A stretch of 64,000 nt of DNA, taken from contig JAFEMH010001470.1 in NCBI GenBank assembly GCA_022495995.1, positions 1 to 64,000 of the forward strand, given 5' to 3'. This DNA is from Adenophora triphylla var. japonica. Lineage: Eukaryota > Streptophyta > Magnoliopsida > Asterales > Campanulaceae. The position numbers and the translations under genes were made by a program. Under the pieces are notes generated by a model. The model saw only the letters and a list, made by a program, of their open reading frames with translations. It made no database searches and had not been told where the DNA came from. Positions 22,318 to 33,143 of this stretch are shown piece by piece. How positions within the stretch are numbered: position 1 is the first letter of the stretch; every line of letters starts with the position of its first letter.

Positions 22318-23251
22318 TCAACGAGAGAGGCTAGCGTAGCCAGAGCATCTCGCGAACCCGTTTCGGCCTCGTGCAAGTAATGAAAGCCGATTTCTTTGAA
22401 TTGAGCCACTAGTTCTTCCATGTAAGTATGATACTTCAGAACTCGGATCCACTGCCTTCCATTTGTTAGAGACCTGATTGATGATGAGGGCAGAGTCACC
22501 ATACACCTCCAATTCCTTGATATTTCTTTCAAGGGCGGCTTCCAACCCGGCTATGCAAGCTTCATATTCAGCAGCGTTGCTGGTGACTTCGAAGTTCAAA
22601 TTTCTTCAAGCATGGGGCGCTGTTCGTCAAGAGGGATCGACCGTAAGCATTCCTATTTCGTTCCCCTTTTGTTTGATGCCCCGTCGAAGAAGAGTTGCCG
22701 CGATTTTCTCCTTCTAGAGCGAAGATTCCATCATCGGGAAATTGGGGTTCAGTCCTCTGGACTCATCACTTGGGAAATCGGCCAAATGTTCTCGCCATTA
22801 TGCGTCCTTTTACGCATTTCCTTGAAACATAAGTTGATGTCATATTCGGCCAAAAAGAACGACCATTTTGCCAACCTCATGGAGATGGAAGGCTTGTCGA
22901 ACGTATATTTGATGGGGTCTATCCTTGAGACAAGATGTATCGGTGAGACCGCATGTAGTGTTTCAACTTTCCCACTACCTGCACCAAACCTCGCGCAAGT
23001 CTTCTCAAGCAAAGGGCAGTAATCGAGTTCGCTTCCTTGGGAGCTTTCGCTACGAAATAGATGGCGTTTTCGACTTTGGAATCTTTCTTCTCTTGAGCTA
23101 GCATAGCCCCAATTGTCGTATCCGTGATGCTTAGATATAGCAAGAGCGGCTTTTGCTGATGTGGTGGGCAGAGAATCTGAGGATTCACAAGGTATGCCTT
23201 GATCTGCTCAAAGGCAAGCCGACATTCCTGGGGTCCATTCTGTGTAGGCAT
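22318..23251 (-). pseudogene. Tat-1 RNase H region (RT-linked and additional RNase H), degenerate
   Basis: 23251-22919 holds FEQIKAYLVNPQILCPP, LLLYLSITDTTIGAMLAQE and KLKHYMRSHRYIL, the connection and first RNase H after RT. 23012-22749 continues with RIDPIKYTFDKPSISMRLAKW. 22599-22318 holds NAAEYEACIAGLEAALERNI and VYGDSALIINQV, matching the additional RNase H domain typical of Tat elements (the E and D catalytic positions are visible). Frameshifts separate the pieces. Confidence 0.78.
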
Positions 23252-23399
23252 TTTTCTTCATCAACTTGAAGATCGGCTCAGCATCGAGGTCACCGATTTA
23301 CAAAGCGCTTATGTATTGCAGCCTTTTCCCATAAAGGATTTCACTTCGCGTTGTCCGGTGGCTTCATTTCAACTATCGCCTTGATTTTCTCGGGGATCT

Positions 23400-24010
23400 A
23401 CTTCGATTCCCCGTTCGTCACCATATATCCTAGCACCTTACCTCGTCTTACACCGAAGGTGCACTTGGCCGGATTCACCTCATGCCGTGGTCTCTGAGGC
23501 GGCCGAAGAATTTTTCTCAAATCAACAAAGTGCCGCCATCTCGATCCTCCTGGAATGTATTATCATGTCGTCCACATAGACCTCAATTTCTTTGTGGATC
23601 ATGTCATGGAACAGCCGTAGCCGCCCTCCGGTACGTAGCCCCAAAGCATTCTTTAGTCCGAACGGCATGACCGTGTAGCAAGAGGTGCCCCAAGGGGTTG
23701 TGAAGGCCGTTTTGGCTTGATCTTCTTCTCGCCATTTTGATTTGGTTGTAGCCGCAAAACCGTCGACGAAGGATTTAACTTCATGGTTGGCCGTGGAATC
23801 TACCAAAATGTCGATGTTTGGCGTGGGGAAATCGTCTTTCGACCGGCTTTGTTCAAGTCTCTCAAGTCTACGCAAAGACCGGATCTTTCCGTTGGCCTTG
23901 GTTACCGTTACTATGTTGGAAAGCCATGTAGGGTATTCAATGACCCCGATGAAACCCCGCCCGAGCATCTTTTCTATCTCCTCTTTCACTTGTAGGACCA
24001 TTCGGGCTTA
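23400..24010 (-). pseudogene. RT: Tat-1 reverse transcriptase, degenerate
   Basis: The longest piece (24001-23522) reads EIEKMLGRGFIGVIEYPTWL, KANGKIR, then a frame-shifted segment where the catalytic 'VDFRDLNK' block is expected, then DDFPTPNIDILVDSTA, KTAFTTPWGTSCYTVMPFGL and the catalytic YVDDMI. The first catalytic aspartate block is lost through a local frameshift. Confidence 0.85.
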
Positions 24011-25426
24011 ATTCTTCTTAGCTTCGCTTTACAAGCTTGACTTCCGGGTCGAGCGGTATTCGGTGCTCAACTATGGAAGGATCGAGGCTCGGCATATCTT
24101 TATAGGACCATGCGAACACATCCACGAATTCTTTTAGCAACTCAATTAGGGCATCCCTTTCGCCCCTTCAAGAAACTACCAATCAAGGCTCTCTTTAGGC
24201 TCTTCCGCAGCTCCTGCATTCACACTCGTCAAAATCTCTTCGGCAGCTTGGGCTCGATTTTCCTCTTTCCTGACAACCCGCTAAAGATTTCTTTTGATAT
24301 ATTGTTCATTTAATGTGTCTCGCTTCTTCATCTAGTGAATCGTTATTAACTGTTTTTAGATTATTAGTTAATTCATCATTAGTTAAAGTGGCAATTAAGG
24401 GATACTCGTAAAGGTTCGTCATTTCATCGAGAATAAGAGGGAATACAAAGATTGGCTACAATTTCGTGGTCTTCAGCGTGAGGCCATCGGACGATTCGGA
24501 AGACTCAAACTCAACAATGAGAGACTCTGAGGACTTTACAAAGGTTGACACGAAAGGATCTGGGACCAATCCAAGCTTGGTGATCATTTCCTCTTTCGTC
24601 GCGGACGGGCCCGAGAGAGTTTCCCAATTCTTTAGCGGCATCGCTGTCGGTGGCTTCACAACTCCTGGGAAAGGCATGGTCTCTGTGCTCCCTCTTCGCC
24701 GTTGCTATCATCTCTTTGTCTCGAACCGTAATCAATTGTGTTTGGCGTCTCGAAAGCCGAGCATGTGGATGTAGGGATCTTCCTCAATCCCGGGGATTTC
24801 CATTTCATCACAATCCGACCGCTCAATCCGTATGTAAGTGACGCATTGCGTCTCGGTGTGCCGCTAGAAAAATCTCATGTCCCATACTCGAGCGGAAAGG
24901 CTCGGCAGTGTAGTTCAAGAAGGAGGACGTCCCACACGACGTTCATAGATTCGAGCCGAGTCCGCTCGGTGTTTGTCGACTTTTATCATGAAAATCTCTC
25001 GCTCGGCGAGGCCAAAGAATGGGTTTGCACGTAATGCCGACAAATCCGTGATTGAGGACCGGAGACTTGTGTGCTCGTATCATGGCGGTGTTCAGCGTTT
25101 CCTTCCAAGACGCCTCCAAGTGTTGGAAATAACAATTAAATTTGATGAATCGAACTTCTTCTGAGTCGGCTCGCTTGAGTGTGTTGACATAGTTGGCATC
25201 GCCGGATTCCAAAGGATGCCGGCGAGACTTGCCTCTTGAAGGGTGTAGCCCCGGTGTTTGGACTGCGGGGCATTCTTGGCTATTGTTTCACTCTTCGCTC
25301 CCTATGAGGAAACCGTCACCCCTTATGACTTCAAGGTCTCCCCGCCGGCTGATGAATTTGACGACATTGGTGGAGAGTGGAGGCTATGGCTTTCATGTGA
25401 TGCAACCAAGGGCGCCCCTAGTAGGG
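24011..25426 (-). pseudogene. Tat-1 protease-to-RT linker, degenerate
   Basis: Lying between the protease and RT pieces, this stretch has only short minus-strand frames (for example 24735-24511 and 25212-24943) and no domain that I recognise. Its position corresponds to the long variable linker of Tat polyproteins. Confidence 0.45.
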
Positions 25427-25744
25427 CTAGTGAACTCGGAGGGGATATCCATTACATGGAACTTTGCGGGCACCATTTGGGTTTCGTACTGCAGTTCCAG
25501 AGTCACCGTCCCTGCATGGGACGAGACGAACCGTCGTAGGCCTCGACAATCCGGTAGATGGGATCATACGCCTTTCATTTATGCGGAGGGCCCTCATCAT
25601 GCCGAGGGGAAGGACGTTTACCGATGATCCATTGTCCACTAATACCCTGTGGAGTGATATGGTGTTGAGCCGAATAGTGATGTACAAAGCTTCATTGTGT
25701 TGGGAGACATCTCTTGGCAAATCTTCATCGCAGAAGGTGATCAT
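25427..25744 (-). pseudogene. Tat-1 aspartic protease fragment
   Basis: The 105-codon minus-strand frame begins MITFCDEDLPRDVSQHNEAL and contains RVLVDNGSSVNVLPLGMMRA. The D-N-G-S-S active-site loop in place of D-T/S-G is common in Tat-type proteases. It ends in a frameshifted tail. Confidence 0.8.
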
Positions 25745-25829
25745 ACTCCCATATAGGTGAGGATCATAGATTTGGTCCTTGTCTCGGGATAGAGAGTCAT
25801 TAAAGCCTCACTTCGTGCTTTTTCTTGCG

Positions 25830-27180
25830 AGGTAGAGCCTTCGCCGAAGCCCCCGGGTTATACCGATGCCTTTTGTGGCGGTTGCCATCTCCGGTCAACA
25901 TGTTGATTGAGTGGGAGCGCCAGATCGGCGTCGGTTTTTCTTCATCGGTGTATACTGAGCCGGACAACCGAACCTCGCTGACCCCGAGGGGGTTGGACTT
26001 GCTCCAAGCACTCGGTATCCGAAGGTCTCAATTCCGTCGCTGGCAAGGCTTTTCTCGCTCTTTTACCCCTTTTGCTTGGGGGAAGACCGACCGGAGTAGA
26101 GTACATAATAATCAAATCCCCTGCATGGCTCCCCGAGCGTTCCCACACCGTTATCACCGGCCTCGAATCTCTCCTTCAATTTTTGGCCGGGAGGAAATTT
26201 TCTTTTTCTGTAGGAGGACGGTCCTCGTGTATCCAGTCCCGATAGTCCCTTTCAAGGCAATCGACAAGCCACAAATATCCCACCAAATGTGTTCTACTAC
26301 CGGTGGCGGATTTGGGACCTCGTGTTGAGCGGTGCTGGAATGACTTTGGGTGGAACCGGTCCGGGGATCTCGTCGCCTGGGCTCATCCGGTAGCGAGTGA
26401 TTGACTCCGCCGGATAATGAGAGATATTGAGGTCCCGGGAACGGGCATATGTTTGTCCTTCGTGGTAGCCCCGCCGCTGGGATATTGTTAAGGTCCCGAA
26501 GTGGCGTGTGGCCTCTTCAATCCAGCTCGCCGTCCGTTTCCGGCGTTCTTCCGTGGCTTTGATGGCCGACCATATTTCTTCAACTGTTCCCCGATTTTCA
26601 TCACTCAGCCGATATTTGTGGGATCATCACTTTGAGAGGGGACAACCGACAAGATACCGAACTCTTTCGTCCCCGATCGCTGTTGGGGGCCAGTTGCCCT
26701 GTAAGTCGACGGGCAGGAGTCCCGGCGGTGGGAACATAGGAATCTTGGGGTAGCATCTTGATGTATCCTGGACGATTAAGAAGAGGAGGAGAACCCTCTT
26801 CCTTCTTTGCGGTAAAAGTGCCATCGGAATTGAGACTGATAGTCAAACCATGACTTGCGACAACCCCCAGAAGGTCATCAATTTGAGCCTCATGTCGAAG
26901 TCTCATCTCGTTCTACCAACCGGATCCAATACACGGGCCCGTTCGAGGGATTTTGGAGGACGGAGCAACGTGGTTATCCCCATCATTAGGCCGATGCACA
27001 TTCTCAAACCCGGAGTCGGAACAAACGGCGAAGCCGATGACGCGCTTGACTCTTCCCAACCTAATCAAACGTGACCCGTGCCCGAAACCAAGCTTTGTGG
27101 AGTCAGCGGGGAAAGGACACGAAGGTTCGATGTCTCGGGAATGGAAGGAGGGTAGGTGTTTGGGCTTTAGGCTCATGCAA
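25830..27180 (-). pseudogene. gag: Tat-1 gag, degenerate
   Basis: Fragments 27176-26913 (KPKHLPSFHSRDIEPSCPFP ... RLIRLGRVKRVIGFAV) and 26906-26601 (MRLRHEAQIDDLLGVVASHG) match the order of the Tat-2 gag at 17628-17323 and 17354-16725 but are clearly diverged from it. No open frame longer than about 100 codons remains. Confidence 0.68.
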
Positions 27181-27239
27181 CATGCGATTATTTGTTCACG
27201 TTTACTTAAAACATGTTTTATTAACCTAATCGGTTGGAA

Positions 27240-28460
27240 AAGATTGCTCTTCTTTTTCGCAAACTACTCGATTCCCGGATCAGTGGGCCCCGTCACTACG
27301 TCTATAAGCCCCTCGTATTCCACTCCGTGATTTTGACCTCCCAGGTGGACAACCCCGGCGAGGGTCCTATAGGGCAAGCGGGTCCCACCGACCGAAAGAA
27401 AACGATCCTAAAAGTCTCAAGGGTAATCGAGTCTTAACGAGCATTCGATGTAAATTACGGACAAAGCCGACGCCAAAAGTCAAGATCATGTCCGAGGGCT
27501 CGACGAAAAGTCGGCATGATTTGACCGATAAATGTCCACGATTGATCTTGACTTGTCGTCAATTAAGCCGTAATTAGGCATGGAATAATCATTAATCCTT
27601 GATGACTCAAAGGTCAATGCCGGGAGCCGTGTATAATTTGTGCCGCCGAGCCGAAGTCAAGGCGCCGGTCAATATCTTGGTCAAAGTCCGCGGCGGAAAA
27701 CCGGCGTAACTTCGACCGATTAGGGTCCCCGAAAGATATTGAGTCGGTATGCCGACAAAGGCTTGAAAGGAAAGGTCTATACACGTACAGGCATGACACA
27801 GACTGACTAAAAACCAACCGGGTCTCTGACAAAGTGTGTCACTGACAAGCGCATGGTCGACACGAGGCTCCACGGGATGTCTGGGGTAGTCCCGTGCTCA
27901 TCCGAGAGGCGTAATAAGACCAAACGGACCGCGACAAGGATTTCCCGGGTTAGGGACGTAGTGTGCAGTGTACGGTCACGTGCGCGTAGTGTGCAAGTCT
28001 ATATTCTTTTTCTGAGTAAAATAGAAATTTTTTTTATGTGTCTTAAAAATATGATGCATGATTTTTTTTTTTTGAGAATTTTCTTCTTCTTTTTTTTTTG
28101 AAAATCTTTTTTTTTGGATTTTTTTTTTTGAAATTTTTAATGAGCACATAAGCACGTAAGCACGAAAATTCCGACAGTTAGGGACATTATTCCGACAGTC
28201 AAAATTTTGACTTTCTCCGAGGCGGCCAAAACAACATGAAAACTGTGCAAAAATCAACACACACACAAAAAATGATTTTCAAAGCCGGGACGGAAGCTTG
28301 ACCCTCAAAAGCTTTTTTTTTTTGAAAACGGTGATACCGGTACGTGGGATTGTTAGACCACAATTTATCCCCGACTCGTGTTAGGAGGCGATAACGGGAA
28401 GTTTAATGGTTTCCACCAATATACCAAATACCATTTTTTTTAAAAAAAAAAAAAGCTTAG
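27240..28460 (-). other. Leader of Tat-1
   Basis: Nearly identical to the Tat-2 leader (17640-18900) although gag and the LTRs of the two elements are much more diverged. T runs lie at 28062-28130, with an A run at 28442-28454 beside the primer site. Confidence 0.7.
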
Positions 28461-28478
28461 TCCCCAGCGGAGTCGCCA
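28461..28478 (-). other. Primer binding site of Tat-1 (tRNA-Arg type)
   Basis: TGGCGACTCCGCTGGGGA on the minus strand starts one base after the LTR end. It matches the 3' end expected of a plant tRNA-Arg, the primer type known for Tat/Ogre elements. Confidence 0.82.
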
Positions 28479-28479
28479 C

Positions 28480-30209
28480 TGTGATGATGTGTATCCGAAA
28501 ATTTTCCCATTTTTTGTTTAAAAGAAAATCAACGAAAACGGAGTCGCCACGCCATTTTAATTTTGAGGGCCAAAACTTTGAAAAAAGCCCGAGATCAGAG
28601 ATTTAGGTTCGGAGGTCATGTTACACGCCGGGAAGGACGTTAGTGTGCACCCGGAATGCCTCGTAAAACGAGTCTTCCAAGCTGAAAATCATTTGTGTGT
28701 GTATGTGTTTTGGCCAAAATAAGTTGAAATTCAGAAAAGTAAAAATTGGGATATCTTTTTAAGACTTTAAACTGATCCCATGATTTTTTGGAAGATTTTT
28801 GGATTGAGATTTGGTACTCAAAAGACCTTTTTAAGTTGAGAGCCATTTCTGCCAGAATGAAAAAGGCAGTGGACCTTTGATTTTGGAATGGATTCAAGGG
28901 TCTTAAAACTTCATAATATGGATAAACTCAGAGAATGAAAGTTGTTCTAGACACCTTAAATAAGATTTGTGCGAAGGAATTTTCCATTTTGGAGAAGATT
29001 TGAGGGGTCAAAACCTTCTGGAAACCTCAGATATGAGATCTGGATTCCCAGAAGCTGATGAACTAGCCTCTGAAAGAAAATTTGAAAAGAGGAGTTTTAC
29101 TCACCCAAAAAATAAAGTAAAAATATGTCTAGAAAGTTCAGGATGTTGGCTACAAAAAGTATTTTGTAGTCAACACCAAATTCCAGGTTCATCTGTGTCC
29201 AAAAATTAAGACCATGGACTGAGGTCTGAGAAAATTGCTACTGGACAGCAACTTCTCAAGAAGGAGAATATGATTTTAAAGGGGGTTTTGCATCCATGCT
29301 TGTCCCCATTTCCCTAGGTTTTGGTTAGTGATCACTAGACATTTTAGTGGTGAATCAACTATACCAAACCATCCTTGGGGTACATTAGGACTAAGCATTT
29401 CATTTGCTTGGGAAGGGGATTTTTATCCTTTAAAAATGAGATTTTATGCTTGAAAATGGTTTTTAGGGTTTTGAAAATGAGTTTTCTTTGAAGAAAGTAA
29501 GAAAACTTGAAGATAATTTTGATCTTTGTAGAAGATCATCCATGGAGATGGTCTTCCATGGTGATCTTCTTAGATCTAGAGCAAGAAGATGAAAGAACTA
29601 CATTTTGTAGTTTGAAGATGCATGCATGGATGAGATTTAGGGTTAGGAGAAGAAGGGTTTACCAATCTTCCTTGTGTTCTTGAGTGTTTGGCTTGAGTGT
29701 ATGAGTGTTTAGGGCTTTAATATGAGAGTGAGTGGATGAGTATGAGTTGGGAAAGATTGGAGAGAAAATGGTGACAATTCTGAAGTGAATTCTACCGTTT
29801 TCTCTCTATATTTCGCCAGAGGTTCGGTGCAAAATGTGTTGTTCCTCCTTATTTTTGTGACTGGAGGGCTCAATTTATAGCCCTCTGAAATTGACAATCC
29901 TATCCGCGCGGACAAGTCCCCTCAGCGTGCACTGTTCATTAAATGCAGCTCCAGCTTTGGACAAGGGGAATATTTCTTTTCAAAATTCAAATTGACCAGC
30001 CAGATTATGTTTCCAGCATTTCTATTTGTGGTTTTATTCTTTTGTTTTTCTTTTTTAAGATTCTTTTTAAGGTTTAACCTTAAATAACAATGCCCATTTT
30101 ACCCTCACTTTGTTAGAAAAGTTAGGATTGTTAGGAATTGTTAGAAATGTTATAACTTTCGTTAATTTTCTAACGAAAATTCTAACAAGCTCAAATTGGA
30201 GCACTTACA
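28480..30209 (-). repeat. LTR C, 5' LTR of Tat-1
   Basis: This 1,730-bp LTR has the same ends as LTRs A and B (TGTGATG... and ...GAGCACTTACA) and aligns along its length, but with only about 75% identity by eye and lower in the middle. TATA box TATAAATTG at 29871-29879 and palindrome TCCGCGCGGA at 29903-29912. The partner 3' LTR is outside the window, so the target duplication cannot be checked; the outer flank is ACGAG. Confidence 0.92.
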
Positions 30210-32101
30210 ACGAGCACTACCAATTTGAGGCCGACTGTAGGACTTGTATGCTGGGCGCTGAATGCGATCCTCCAGAACTCATCGGTCTCTGACTTTTTAG
30301 AAATTGTTTGCAAATTTATTTTGCCTTTGGTTTTTTCGAACTGTCTTCTAACCATTTTTATTTTCCTCCAGAGTAGATCCAGAAGAGTATAACTTCTGAT
30401 GGCCCCCTTAAATGCTGCTCAGTTGAAGGCCAAAAATATGAAGGCAATAGTGAAGGCCTTGCAGGAGGCAAGGCGAGATGGGAGGACTCCCGGGCAAGGA
30501 CAAAACTGTGCCCGTCGTTAGTAGGAAGACTGGGGAGTCTCTGACTAGCTCTAAGATTATCCCCACCACCGGGGAGCTGCCTCCACCACCAAGGGGTCCT
30601 CCCCCTGCCCATGCAATGCGGGCATCCTCACCTGGTCGCACCATCCCTTCCGGGCATCAAGTGGATTCTCGAAAAAGGAATGAAAGGGATGGGGAGGCGG
30701 GGCAAGGACACAGGAAGCTTCAGAAAATTGGGGATGCTCCTCCCCAGACTACCACTGCTCCGGTTGCCGTCTCATCCACTTCTCCCCCCATTGGGGGGAC
30801 AATCTGCTCGGTTGCTTACCCGGTGGCCCCTCTGACCACCCGCGAGGAGACTCTGGCCGTCAGAAAGAAGTTATCTGATGTGCCCGCTGTAACTGGGGTG
30901 GACATTTACACCCGGAATTCCAGCAATGCCTCAGTGGGGATCGGGCTGGTGAATCGTCTCTACTCCCCGGACTTCTACAAAAATGTGGTTGCCGAGGAGA
31001 ATGCCTCTGCCCTGGTGGGGGATATAGGCCTTGCTCTGACCGAGGTAGATAATCGTTTTTTCTCTTTGCCTTCACCCTTTCCCCCCTTTTCGATCTTTGC
31101 CTAACTCTTACTCTCCTTCCCCGTAGGTGAGCAATAAAGTGCTGCGGCTGCGGGAGAGCTGCGATAGCTTGTCCGCCGATGTGGAGAATAAGACTTCCAT
31201 TTTGGCGGCTAAACTCCGTGAGCTGGAGCAGGCTCAAGAGAGGGTTGGGACCTTGAACTCCCTTATTGACGCCAAAGAGAAGACCCTGTCCACTCAGGAG
31301 GCCGACCTGAAGGGTTTCCAGGATAGGGTGACGGAGCTGGAGAAGAGCCTTGAAAAGGCGAAGAGTCAGCGGGATGAGCTCCGCGGGCATAAGGCCGAGT
31401 GGGAGCCTAGGAACAAAGAGCTCGTGGCCAAGCTGGAGGCCATGAAGGTGACCGTGGAGACCTTGGAGAAAAAGGTGGATGAGCTGTCCGAGCAGCTGCT
31501 TCCATACAAACGGTTGGAGGCGGAGGGGAAGTCCGCTCTGGATGATGTCCGCAAGGAGGCGGTGGAGGAATATAAGAACTCCGAGGAGTTCAAGAACTGG
31601 CTCATCGCTGAGAATCTGGGTCAGTATGAGGCCGGGATCCGGACACAGATTCGGAACTTCGCGGCCACGGGCAAGTTTTCCCTGCAGGAGTTGGCCGTGA
31701 TTGGCTCGCTTGTTGCTACGGATGCTGAATGCCTGCCCGGGCATGCGTTAGTTCCTCTGTCCGAGGATGAGATTAAGGGTTTGGAGTTGTCCGCTGTGGC
31801 CTCCTTGCCCCCTGTGGCAGAAGTAACTGCCCTCAGCCTGATCGGCGAGCTGGATGAGCTGCAATTTGGGGAGAACCCGATATCACTTGGGGATGCCCTT
31901 GCTCGCGTTATTCCAGATGGGCCTGCCATAGGTGATCTTTTTCCTCAGCGGGCAGCCCCTGCTCCGGCCTCTGCTGAGCCCTCCTCTGATCCTATTACAG
32001 AGGTGCTCGTGACTAGCCTTCCTTCTCCAACTCCGGCCAGAGAAGCGGGCACAGAGGGTGCGTCCACCGAGGACCCCCAGGACCAAACTTCTTTAGTATA
32101 G
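30210..32101 (+). pseudogene. Tat-3 antisense accessory gene (Transposase_28-like), 5'-truncated by Tat-1
   Basis: A partial first exon (30212-about 30284, EHYQFEADCRTCMLGAECDP) is followed by an intron ending TTTTCCTCCAG (30371), an exon (about 30372-31048) and a second intron ending TTCCCCGTAG (about 31126). The last exon (31127-32101, 324 codons) is intact: a long coiled coil (about residues 5-150, KLRELEQAQERVGTLNSLID), then an acidic globular part and a Pro/Ser/Ala-rich tail. A frame change near 30470 and stops at 30397 and 30408 break the middle exon. Genes like this (PF04195, 'putative gypsy type transposon') sit antisense in Tat elements. Insertion of Tat-1 removed the N-terminal part. 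Function is unknown. Confidence 0.65.
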
Positions 32102-33143
32102 GCTCTTTTTTTTTGTAATAGATGGTAGGACTTGTAAATATTTATTTTTCATTAATACAAGAATTTTTCTTCCCTTGGCTCCTGCATCGTTTATCTTAAT
32201 TGCTCGTCTTGTAGGCTATTTTGAGTATTTAGCAACTTTCGAGCACCTTAGTACTTGCCTTCTTGCTTCTTACTTTTTCCAGCGTTTTTGACTAACTATT
32301 AAATTTTATACTCTCCTTCTGCGGTCAAAAGCTTAATAGGCCCTTTGCCCGCATTTTTTGAGTTTTCCTAACTCTTTATTCAAAACCCCTTGAGGTTTTT
32401 AGTGAGAGTCAGCCCTATTTCTCTGTGACCGCGTTTGTTTAGCCTTGTGGCAAATTTAGGGGTCTTAACCCCAGTTTGTCTATTTGGCTTTGTTAAACTC
32501 TTTTGATCACTCCCATCCATTTACACTTATTCCCAGCCTTGCGGTAGTGGTGTAAGTCAAAAGTAACCAAGGCAAGCTACTTTCATAGGGCATGTAGAAG
32601 GTGGCCGTGAGGCTATTGTCTACGCATCAGTAGGTAGGAGCATATTTAGCATAGAGGCCCTTTAACCTACCGGCAACTGTATCCCCTTATTGGACCCCTT
32701 GAGGTTTTTCGTGAGGGTCTTGTGGCGATCAGGTGAACGGGCTTATATGTAGGCCTTTGTCACATACAGGCATACGAGTAACGGCCCTAACGAGGACCTT
32801 CGCGCACTGATCGGGGCGGACTTTCGGTCTTTGTCCCCGCTGGCATCTATATCCACTTATTTTTGGTGGTGTCACACGGGCAGGACGGAGTATCCTCCCC
32901 GCGATCTAGTACGGACGTAATGGCCCTTTGTACACATATAGGCTTGTGGATCTTAAAGGATCTTTGCGCATCAGTAGGTAGGAGCTCATATGTTGGCTCT
33001 TTAACCTACTGACATCCGCTTGCGGGCATCCACTTTAGCTTTTGAGGCTGGTGGGAATAGGTTTTTGCATCAAAATATGATGATAACTTCTCACTTATAT
33101 ATATATATAGGGGTCTATACTCCCTCCAAAAATTACAAATATT
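32102..33143. other. Tat-3 spacer between convergent accessory gene and pol; degenerate duplication
   Basis: A likely 3' end signal region (TTTTTGTAATAGATGG and ATTAATACAAG, 32110-32165) follows the accessory gene. CCCCTTGAGGTTTTT occurs at 32387 and 32696, and CATCAGTAGGTAGGAGC at 32626 and 32967, so a unit of about 310-340 bp is duplicated. No gene is seen. Confidence 0.6.

Larger units (their letters stand above)
1..30209 (-). mobile_element. Tat-1: outer Ty3/gypsy Tat/Ogre-type element, 5' LTR to tandem-repeat zone, interrupted by Tat-2
   Basis: Read on the minus strand, the order is 5' LTR (28480-30209), a tRNA-Arg-type primer site, a 1.2-kb leader, gag, protease, RT, RNase H and integrase (to about 20990), then two antisense accessory genes (6600 to 1838) and a tandem-repeat zone (1560 to 1). 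The 3' LTR must lie left of the window. A primer site matching tRNA-Arg and antisense extra genes between integrase and the 3' LTR are known traits of the Tat/Ogre lineage. All coding parts carry frameshifts or stops, so the copy is dead. Segment 6763-20620 is a later insertion. Assigning 1-6762 and 20626-30209 to one element is an inference from the Tat-2 target duplication and the gene order. Confidence 0.8.

Noticed and set aside
28461..28478. A tRNA-Arg gene fragment
   Set aside because: It is a primer binding site next to an LTR, not a folded tRNA.
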